DNA of 64,000 nt from Bostrychus sinensis (lineage: Eukaryota; Chordata; Actinopteri; Gobiiformes; Eleotridae). Shown one piece after another: positions 49,101 through 60,300 of this stretch. The stretch is taken from positions 26,177,500 to 26,241,499 of the forward strand of contig CM036250.1 of the NCBI GenBank assembly GCA_020698575.1, read 5' to 3'. Both the position numbers and the translations under genes were made by a program. The notes beneath the pieces are model-generated. The model ran no database searches. It was not told the origin of the DNA and saw only the letters and a list, made by a program, of their open reading frames with translations. Position 1 is the first letter of the stretch. Each line of letters opens with the position of its first letter.

Positions 49101-49780
49101 CAGTTTTCTCTAAGAATTTATTGTGCACTGCCCCTGGCTTTCTGTTGGCCCTTTTTCTTTGATTCATATGGGAAAACCTCATTCTATCAGATGCTGAGTG
49201 CTCAGAAATGTTAGATTTTTGCAGTTATGTTCAAGTTTCTATATTTACAGAGACAGCATGTTGACCTAAATCCATTTACAAGTGTGATCAAGACTAGTCT
49301 GGCAAAACAAATTAAACTCAGTGAGACTGAGACTATAGAAAAATAACTTTTTTAATCACTATCTCGTGCCTTAATCCAGGCAACTTTTCACGAATACACC
49401 AATAGAGCTCACAACAAGTAAATAAATTATAAAAAACGTCAAAATGGCTAAATGGCCATGGTTAAATATGTTGGCACGTCAAGAATCAGAGGTAAAATGT
49501 AACTAGATCCTTTAACTCAAGTTATTCCAGTAGGTATTCTGCTTGAGTAATTTTATTTTTAAGTAAGAGTACTTTTGAGTAGAGACTTTTGAGTACTTCT
49601 TCCGCCTCTGTCAAAATCCCTTCAGATCGCATGTCTAGACGCTTTGCTTGGCTGCACAATAAAGAGGAAGAAGATCTCGTAAGTCTTCCTGTGTGTGCTG
49701 CCTAAAAACAGACACGCTGATGCAACAGACGGACAGATGGGGGCGCCCTGATCGGGTTTCACTCACTACAAATATCTTCA
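46200..49780. other. Intergenic, AT-rich, no gene seen
   Basis: Between the PLEKHG4-like and TGM2-like genes I see no coding exon. There is a hAT-like end at 46,437 ('cagtggttcccaacctttttt'), several long poly-T runs, and near 49,480-49,620 a fragment of the 'aactagatcctttaactcaag' repeat family also present at 21.4, 22.3 and 50.5-50.9 kb. Confidence 0.5.
46437..46500 (+). repeat. hAT-type MITE end
   Basis: 'Cagtggttcccaacctttttt' closely matches the end sequence shared by many vertebrate hAT (Charlie-like) elements. I could not find the partner end nearby, so only the end is called. Confidence 0.5.
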
Positions 49781-49788
49781 GAACTGAG

Positions 49789-49797
49789 TTTTAAAAA
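49789..49797 (+). promoter_or_regulatory. TATA-like box upstream of the TGM2-like gene
   Basis: TTTTAAAAA lies 60 bp before the initiator ATG at 49,857, a spacing that would leave a short 5' untranslated leader. Position and composition are the only evidence. Confidence 0.35.
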
Positions 49798-49856
49798 GCA
49801 GACTTCAGAAGAAGGCTTCACAGTGAGTACTACATAGACACGAGGCTACTGCAGAC

Positions 49857-52800
49857 ATGAGTCCTGGTAAGAACAAGCAACTTTTTAAACTTCTGAATAT
49901 ACTGTAATAAGCCTTTTAGCAATATACTGTGTTATTTTTAACGTGTGTGAATGTGTGAAGAGTACAGGGTCACATCTCCATTCACCTGATACTGTTGGGC
50001 TTATTCTAAGTGATAAAGACATCACTTTTTCACCTGGTGTGTTAAAGGGGGTGCCAATATATTGACTAGTACAATATTTGCATTGTTTAGTATTTTGTTA
50101 AAAGGGGGTTTATGGGATACTTAAATATAGGTTACTTGTTTTCTATTATCAGCACACTACCAGTTTGGAGAAGCAGACAGGAGTAATGACACAGGCGTTG
50201 TGGCTCATAATAGGGCCAATAAAATGCAACCCCAACACATAGTAATTGCTGTATTATTACACTTTATTTAAAAAAAAACGACATTCTTTGCACTAGCACT
50301 GTTAACAGTCTATGCTCCTGTCTGCTTCTCGCTACTGTGCTACTGCTAACTATGATAATGTGTTTAATAGGTCTCAAATGACCCTTTAAAGATAGTTCAT
50401 CCTATACAGTAAGTAGTCATCAGAGCACTACGGAGAAGCAGACAGGAGCAATAAGACAAAGACTAAATGTAACAATGTTTAGAAGCTCAGTCAGTGTTAA
50501 AAGTACTGTTACTCAAAAATATTGATGCTCACATAGATTCAAATTGTTACTTGAGTAAAAGTAACCATTGAGTGTAAAGTTTACTGAAGTAGTACTTGCT
50601 GCTACTACCAATACAAGTACTATTACTACTACTACTCCTACTAGTGCTACAACTACTACTGCTACCACTATGACTATTACTATGATTAGTATCCAAAAAA
50701 CAAAACTTAAACTCTTAAAAATTACATGAGTAAAAGTAACACATTTTCTTAAAAAAAAAAAAAAAAAAAAACACAAAAAAGTTAACATCTTTTATGAAAA
50801 TTAACTCAGAAAGAACAAAAATGACCCCAAGTGTTAATGAATTACTTTCTACCCCTATTAAAGGTGTACATTTTGTTACTTTTACTCAAGAAATTCAGTA
50901 TGTGAAAGTGTAGCTAATGTTTATGGATAGTGTGTTGACTTTCAGTGGTTTGAATTTTGTCTTCCAGTTGTGGAGATTGAGCGCTGTGATCTGAACCTTA
51001 CCACTAACAAAGTGAACCACCACACGGAGCAGTTTGGAGAGGAGCGTCTGATTGTGAGGAGAGGACAGCCCTTCTGTGTCACTCTGTGTCTCAAACGGGG
51101 CAGTAAGGAGTTTAAACCTGGAGAGACTGACTTCACTATCACTGTTCAAACAGGTACAGTGTGTCTACAGTACTCATGAATATGGTACTTTACATGGTCC
51201 TGGTTTCATACAGTAGACTTACAACCAATCAGAAAGACAAAGCAATGCATAAACAAATGAGTGATTTTGGTGGAAATCATTTTTAATGGGAGGTGTTGGT
51301 TCTCTGCAATGGACAGGGGACATGTACAGAGGTTTACACATTTTAAGCAACTTTTAAGCAATAATATACAAGTTGGTTTTCTAGGGGGAGGAGCTAATAG
51401 ATGTAGATTTTGCTAGATAGAGGCAAAGGGTGGGCTGACGTCATATTAAACCCTATGGATTAAGAATGGGATGTCACTTAATATTAACATATAATTTCTC
51501 ACATAATCTGTGGCCAAGCTGAATGAAGTGGGTTAAACCTTGACTTTCTAAAAAGTAATAAAAAACATTTTTCCTAAGAATGAAAGATATTATAAATCAC
51601 TGTTGTTAGGTGATTTGTAATATTCTGCTTACTGCTGCTTGGCTTTTGAGCTTTTAACAATGTTATTATATTGTTTCCTTTTCAAAACATACCTGGAGTA
51701 GTGTTTTAATAATGCATCGGTCTAATAGTGCTTTATTGGACACTCCAAGATGCATTATTATTTGTAGCCACAGCTGCCATGGGGCAGACTGACAGGAATG
51801 TGGGTGCCATTTTGTCCCAATGGTCTCTCAAACCACCACCACCACCAATCACGCCTTTCCCTACAATGGCAGTATTAAGTCCAGGTAGCGGGGATTGAAC
51901 CATCTATCTTCGGGTTGGTGGGCAACTGGGCTACTGCTGCTTATTTTGTTTCATTCCACATTTGACTAGACCTGTATGCTGAGGCCGTACCCTTTGCAAG
52001 ACCTGAAAACACTGGGTCTCATGGCTCTACATAGACACATGAAACCAGGAAGTGCTCCTGCATGTTTCTAAAGCCAATACACCATCACCGGACTCATTCT
52101 GATCATTTCAGTGCTGATATTGCCATCACAACGAAGCAGTGAGCTCATTTATCTGTCTGTTAGTGTCATGTTGCTAATAGCTGTGCTAAATAGCCATTTT
52201 ATGCTCTGTCCATTCCCCACTATTGCCAGCAGGGGGTGACAGGCACCTAATCCAAGCATTCTCTGCAAAGTCAAAGTGACAGGTCCCAAAAAAGACATTT
52301 TCCATACACATACATTTTGTTATAAAACATGAAATACTAACACAAAGGTGTCTAAAACCATTTAAACACCAAAAGTCTGAAAAAAGCATAATATGGCCCC
52401 TTTAAATGAATATTGTCATGTCATTGAGAATACATTTATTAATCTTCTTCTGTTTGCTCCAGCCACTGTTTGTCGGTGGCTGGAGCCTATCCCAGCAACT
52501 ATGGCCTTTAGATGAGGTACACAATGGTCAATGAAGTTAGCTCCAGGGCTGGCACTGAGCCACACACAGACAGTAAAGCATTCATGCTCACATTCATTCA
52601 CTAAGGGGAAATTAGATTCACATGGATCTCTTTGGATGATGGGAGGATGAGGAGAGAACCCACAGTAATATAGCGAAACCATGCAGACTCCACACGATGC
52701 TAACCACTCTGCCAACATAGAACTTTGCATTTGTTTTGTAACATGACCATTGGCTCTTGATAATTATTTCAAAGCTGTCCTCTTCTTAAAATAAGTCAGA

Positions 52801-54263
52801 ACACAGACCTGCTTAAGTGACAGTCTCTAATCTGGTAGTAAATACTGTGTGTGGTAAAAGTGTGTGCAAATTCTGTGTGTTTGTATCCAGGCCCGTTGCC
52901 CAGGAAAGAGTCGGACACCGAGGTCTGCTTTGGTCTGAGTGAGTCCACAGTGGAGAGCGAGTGGAGCGCCTCTGCTGCTCCCGGTCCCACTGAAAACACA
53001 GTGATTCTGACCCTCACCTCTTCTCCGGACGCTCCCATCGGGGTCTACTCCCTGAGACTAGACCAGGATGGACTCAAGACCAGTTTAGGAGAGTTCACCC
53101 TGCTGTTCAACGCATGGTGTCCCAGTGAGTACAGGAGGACTTTTAGGCACATAATTAATATAACACATTTACAGACAAGACTCAAACCAGGTCTAAACAG
53201 GACTAAACCAGAAGTAAACTGTCTAAAAAGGCTAAGCGATGGTCTACACTTTAAATTTAAGAAAAAACTAGAGTGGGACTAGCAGTGTCTGTGTGTCTGT
53301 CTCTTAGGGGATGCTGTCCACATGAGTAGTAAGACCAAGAGGAAGGAGTACATCTTGTCCCAACATGGACTCATCTACAGAGGGACACCCAAACGCATCA
53401 AAGCCCTGCCCTGGAATTTTGGCCAGGTCACACTCAAATTAAACTTAAGAAGTTGTGTAGATGATTGAGTCAGAGCATCTCCAAAACTGCAGCTCTTGTT
53501 GGGGTGGTCCAGGTCTGTAATGGTCAGTTTCTATCAAAAGTGGTCCAAGACAGTGTGTGAACCACACTGAATCGAGTGAACCAGAGACAGGTGATGCATG
53601 TGGGGAGAAACTCGTGTGGTCCTATCCAACAGACGAGGTTCTGTAGCACCAATTGGAGAAGTTAATTCTGGTTCTGGTTTTTATTGTTAAAACTTACATA
53701 GATCCTTCTGCATAAAAAAAGATGCCATACTCTGCACCCAGCATTTTGCGCATTTATATCATTTTCGTCACACAATACATCTGTTACTTTATATGGACTA
53801 CTCCTTCAAGCCTTACTTATTTAAGCTGTGTTCTCTCTCACACGTCTTTAGTTTGAAGCAGGAATCCTGGACATTTGCCTGAAAATCTTGGACGACAACC
53901 CTAAGTTTGTGTCTGATGCAGACCAGGACTGCTCTGCGAGGAGAAACCCAGTCTATGTGACCCGAGTTCTGAGTGCTATGGTACTGTCATATACTGTATT
54001 TCTCATCACAGAAAAATCACATTTTTACACATTTTTTATACACTATTAGAAAGATATAAAAAATTTGAATAATAGCAATAAAGTCCTTTAGTGTTTATAA
54101 ATCTCTTTAAAAGTCCATAGCAATAGAAATTAACTTAATACTTTTACCTGTTTTGTTTTCTGACCAAAAAAAGAAAAAGAAAATTTTTTTTTTAAATTAA
54201 AATATGATAAAAACATAATTTATATTAAAGCTGAATATTTGTGTCTAAAACACCCCAGAAAAA

Positions 54264-54323
<60 letters not shown>

Positions 54324-57300
54324 ACTTCTATTTTAGCAATATTATTCAGATGCAACAGCTCTTTTTGTTGTGCACAGAATTTGAGTTCTTCTTCCATCAA
54401 GGGATTGACACTTTTTTACATTTCATAAAAAATATAGTAGCCAGACCTGGACTCAAACCAGCTAGTTCAGGGGTAAATGCTATTAGGCCGCAAAAGCTCA
54501 GATATGTCACATTGGAAGAAGAAGAATCCACTAAAACTAATAATTTACTCCCTTAAAATCCCTTTATGACTGGAGTTAGTCTTCTGTGACTTAGGCCCTA
54601 ACTCACAATGGTATAGAATAATCAGGAAAGAACATTTATCATTTACAAATCAATAAACAAATCAACCAATTAGCCTTCTCCTCCATGAGAATTTTACACA
54701 TTTAGGCAACTCAAGCTTCAGTCCTCCAGGAGAAACCCAGTCTATGTGACCTGAGTGCTGAGTATTTCAATCTAATCCTGGAATCAGACATTATTCACAG
54801 TCCAGCACACACTGATTAAGCCTCCACAAAAGATGCTTGTGTCGTTCCCGTCACTCTCCTCTCTGTGCTTTTGTTATAAAAAGCTAGGGCAACTTTCAAA
54901 AATGTGGTGCCCCAGTTCCCGGATCCAAGTTTGAACCACTTCAAAAGCCCTTAGCTCTATACGATCCTCAAAAAACTACTGACATAAATGCACATAGTGA
55001 ATGAGACTGCTTTCTCATTAGTCTTCAGTCCAAATCTGGTAGAAAATATAATGTAACTTAAATAAAGCCTTAAAACTTTAACATTTACAAATAACTGAGG
55101 TAACTATAAAACATAAATGAATAAATTAATGCAACAAGTATCAATATTATTATAACCACCTAATCAGTTTTGTAGAGAACACTTTTGTCTAGGAAATTAT
55201 AATAGTGTCTTTGATGCATAATGTTGGAAAAGAACCCAGTCCATCCATTAAAATTCCCACCATTCACATTGTCACTCTATGGGGGATTTAGTGCTGTCTA
55301 TAGAGCTGAGAGCACAAAGATGTGCAACAGTATGGACCATTCAAGTCTGGCTTTGCATTCCTGGAGGGCGGAAGTTGAGTGAACTCTGAAGTGCATTGAG
55401 TAGTTTCATTATTTATTTCATTACTTTTTGTCAACTTGCATCCACAGATTTCCTTAAACCAAGGAAACCTGGCTCTATCCCACCTGTTACATGAGAGTAA
55501 ATGCACTGCATAGAATATAAAGTAAAGAGATTTGTTCTAATGCCAATGATCTACTCGACAAACCTAAATGCTCTTGTGTTCACAGATCAACAGTCAGGAC
55601 GACCGGGGGGTGCTGGTGGGAAACTGGGGGGAGATCACAGACGGGGTTCATCCTGGGGAGTGGGTCGGCAGTGGGGACATCCTGAGAAAGTGGGCCAAGA
55701 GCGGGTCGGTCGAGTACGGGCAGTGCTGGGTGTTTGCTGCAATCGCATGCACAGGTTAGAGTTAGAGTCTATCATACAGCCTGTATAAATGTAATGGTAT
55801 TTTCTTATGCTTACAATAAGTGAAAGTGTCATTACCCATGTTTTCTTTAATAAATTAATAAAATAAGCATAACCAGTGGATCCCTTACTCTCTGGTGTTT
55901 TCCTCCAGTGTCCAGAGCTCTGGGGATCCCATGTCGAGTGGTCACTAACTTTGGGTCAGCTCATGACACTGACGCCAACCTGGTGATAGAGAAGATCTAT
56001 GATGAGGACATGGAGAATCTGTCTGATGATTCCATTTGGTGAGTCAACAGTGGGACAGCTTTGACATGAAAACACCTGAACTACTTTCATCACATCATAA
56101 ATATTAAACTTTCTTTTTTAAATTTCTTTTTCAGGAACTTCCACGTTTGGGTTGACAGCTGGATGGCCCGTCCTGATTTGGGACATGAGTATGACGGGTG
56201 GCAGGCCAGTGACCCCACTCCACAGGAGACAAGTGAAGGTAGGTTTACATTAAAACTAAGTATTTTTCAAACCTTAACCTTTATTATTACAGTATTTTTT
56301 TATATGCTAATACTCTGCCAAAGGATAGATGTAAAGATTGCAGGCAATATTGTATCAGGCCTCATCATATCATCATATGTTTCTATTAATGTGTTCATTC
56401 CACTCTCTGACTGACCGTCTATCCATAATATCATGTGTGACCAACCTCAAATAAACGCGTTAAAAAATTAACGCAATTAATCGCGCTTGTCTGTGGCAAC
56501 ACGGAACTTTTCTCAATTGCCTAGTTTCTGGCGCACAGTAACCAGGGTTGGACATCTACACGACCAAAACACAAAATGTGAGTGGATTTCAGCTGTGAAC
56601 AGTTGGATAATGTGCCACAGACTGCACCACAGGTAACTGTGGGGCAGAGGTGGCCTCCGTGCAACCAGCGCAACTTTACTTTCACTTTCACACGCGCTGC
56701 TACAAGGCGCCACTCATTGTCGCCGCTTATTCTCTCTCAGAATATTGCTGAACCTAAACAGTTTTGTAAAGAGGAATGGTCCAGAATTCCTCCTGAGTGT
56801 TGTGCAGGTCTGCTCTTCACTACAGAAAATGTTTGGTCGAAGTTAATGCTGCCAAAGGAGGGTCAACCAGTTATTAAATCCAAAGGTTCACATACTTTTT
56901 CTATCCTGCACTGAGTATGTTTACATAAATATTCAATAAACACATTCAAAAATATATATATATATTTTGCGGCATTAGTTTAAGCAGACTGTGTTTGTCT
57001 ATTGTTGTGACTTAAATGAAGATCAGATGACCAAATCATGCAAAAATCCAAGTAATGTTCACATTAGGGTTCACAGTTTTTGTGGCAACTGTAGATACAG
57101 ACTGGCTGCCACCTCACAGGGTGACTTAGGGGTGAATGAATAATGGACTAATGTGAAGCACTTTGAGAAGCTTTTATTATTACTATAAGTAAGCCACTAT
57201 TTTTAAAACTGTCACACTTGATGTATGGCTACAAATGGTCTTCTTAACTACATCTGTCTGTGTCAGGTGTCTTCTGTTGTGGACCTGCCTCAGTGAGGGC

Positions 57301-60300
57301 CATCAAAGCGGGAGAGTTGACCAAGAAATATGACGCACCATTCATTTTTGCAGAGGTGGGTATCTATAAATGTAGTATGTGTTGGCCTGGCTCAATCACT
57401 AATAATAAAAGTGGCTTTGTATGTCTCTACTCACTAGTACATGTTATCTTAGATCAGTTTTCATGAGTGCTGAATAAGTGCCTGAATTGCTACTTGACCA
57501 AGATATAGAATAAATTCAGAGATATGTTCCAGCATTTACACATTTAAAATAGCATCTCCTTATCTCCTGCCTTAGGTGAATGCTGATGTGGTGGAGATGG
57601 TGCAGTTGTCAGATGGAAAAGTTGTCAAAATGGGTGGCTCAACGAAGTCCGTGGGTCAGTGCATCAGCACCAAATCCGTGGGTTCAAGCAAGAGACACGA
57701 CATCACCCACCAGTACAAGTATCCTGAAGGTACACTACACAGTAAAAAGTCAAGTGTTTAATGAACAGTCAGTGAACATATGGTCCTTATCTGTCTAGTG
57801 TTAAATTTACTCTTTACTCTAGTGTTAATATTCCAGTGTTAAAATGAACACAGCACCATGACACTGGTGAACAATGCCACACATGACCTGATGTCTTTGA
57901 GATAAAAAGGACTGCATTCTAATGCACTCACTCCCATCATTTAATGGGCAGTGATAGAAACAGTTTCTTCTTTAACGTCACTTTAAGAAACATCACACTG
58001 TTGGGGAAATGCTGAACGCTGATTGACCCGTGGTTAAAAATAATGTAATAAAATTGTGTTTTGCAGAAAATAATTAAACAATAAACTTTTCAGCTGTACT
58101 AAAACTTCAATTATAACCTGGTCCTGTCCACATCAGTCAGGGTGCAACCATGACTTCAGAGAAACAGTGACTCCTGTGTTAACTGGAAATGTATTCTGCA
58201 TATACTTTTTTCTTTTTCTTTAAAAAACTTTGACTATGTTTGTAGGAGTCATGTTTGCACCGTGACAGATGTGGACAAGACTATGTTATATATTGTAGCT
58301 TAAGTACTGATAAGTTTTTAACTTTAGCGCCCAAAAAACTCCCATTTTTAACTTCTTGGTTCTAGTTTTAATTTTTTTCCAGAGAAATGCAATGCTTAAA
58401 AATTATGTTTCACGTGTCAGGCAAACAAGAGAAGTTTTTAACCACTGCACTCCATTTTTTATAGCATACAGTAGGTTAAGTAAGATGTACTTACTGCTAT
58501 TACCACTACAACTGGCACTAGTATTATTACTCCCACTAGTGCTACAACTCAGATATTACTACTACTAACACTAATGCTATTACTACTACTATTTCTACTA
58601 CTCTGAAAAGCACTTTGAGGAGCTTGATAGGCTTGAATATAAATCTAATCCATTTTATACACTTTAAATGATATGGTTATTTTGTGTCCCGTGATTAAAA
58701 CAATTGTTTGTTGTTGTTACCACAGGTTCAAAGGAGGAGAGGCAGGCCTATGAGAAAGCCCAGCATCATAACAAGCTACAGCAGCAAGGGCTCGAGCCTG
58801 GACTACATTTAAAGGTTTGTGTAAAGTAAAGTACTGAATGTAGTGAATAGATACCATAACTTATTTTATGCATTCTCTGCTCACTAGTAATAATATTGTC
58901 TTGCCTGATGTTGTTTAAGATCAAGTTAGTAGAAGGCATGGTGGTGGGTTCAGACTTTGAGATCTATGCTGTCCTCACCAACAACTGCATGGACACCAGG
59001 ACCTGTAAATTCATGTTCCTCGCCCAAACAGTCAGCTACAACGGCAAACTGGGAACCCACTGCAGCTTCAGCTCAAAGAATGTGGAAATCGCAGCTGGAG
59101 AAGGTCAGAGGTCAAATTCCAGATAAATTTGGAGTGTGACGTTGTAACACCAGGGTTTATGGGCAATTAATCATTTTTATGTATTTGTATAATGATCTAT
59201 ATCCAGAGATCCGGCTGCCTCTCAGACTGGAGTACAAGAGCTATGGTCCAGTGCTAACCCCAGACCGACTGATCCAGGTCTCAGCACTCACTGTGGACAT
59301 AGAGAACACAGACTTCTGTAAGGCTGTGAAGACCATAGTCCTGGATGAGCCTGACATTGACATAGAGGTAACTTTAGCTTCACTTTTGGTTACAACTTCC
59401 TCAAACTTGTGACTGATATTGCTGGTGCTTTGTAACCACAACCACAACTGAAAATGCATTAACCTTTCAGTTTCTATTGGCGGCATATTGAAACTATACT
59501 CAGTTTCCTGAGAAATAAAAATTGCATCTACACATCTAAGAGTGGTGAGAAAAGGTAATAATGTAAATGAATTTTCAAAGCCATATATAAAGTAGTAACT
59601 AAAACACAAAAAAGAAGAGCAATGACAAGATAGGTACACACAAAAACAAACTGGACAACATTTATAGTTGTTTCCTGACATTCTGCGAGAACCGAATCAA
59701 AATATATATAATAAAACATATAATGAAGAATAAAAGAGCACAGCTTTTTTAGAAGTCATGGCTCATAACCAAAAAAAAAAAAAAAAAAACTCCAAATAAA
59801 CAGAAGAGTGTGACAATATGAAACTGAAGTTATAAAGTCATTTAAGCTAGTTTTTCACAAACTTTTCACACCAAGTACCACGTCAGAACATATTTGGCTT
59901 TACAAGTACAGTATATATATATGATAAAATGAGACTAGATCTGGAGTGACCCAGGGCTAAACCAAGGGGTAACATAGGGAATAACTCAGAAAAATACATT
60001 ACTAAAGAAGGAAAAAACTGCAACTATACCAGGACTAAACCAGAACTAAACCAGGAGCTCACACTAAACCAGAACCATGAATCCAGGATTAAACCAGGTC
60101 TAAACCAGGATGAATCCAGGACTAAATCAGGTGTAAACCAGTCTAAACCATGACTAAACCAGGATTAAACCAGGACTAAACCAGATTGCACCAGGAAGCA
60201 GGCAGGATGAAACCAGACTAAACCATGTCTAAATTAGAACAAATCCAGAATGAATCAGGTAGGGCTCTAAATAAACCTAACTCAGAACTGCAAAAACTCC

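Noticed and set aside
51850..51945. Possible tRNA gene on the - strand
   Set aside because: Same SINE family inserted in a MITE relative; no intact cloverleaf.
56582..56914. Possible host gene exon of 110 codons
   Set aside because: The C-terminal half is Tc1-like transposase and the N-terminal half is other transposon sequence; it lies in a TGM2-like intron.
59241..59681. Open frame of 146 codons (-)
   Set aside because: It is the antisense shadow of TGM2-like exon 13 plus intron sequence.
60020..60265. CRISPR-like or coding repeat array
   Set aside because: Units are 12 bp without spacers and imperfect; a minisatellite in an intron.
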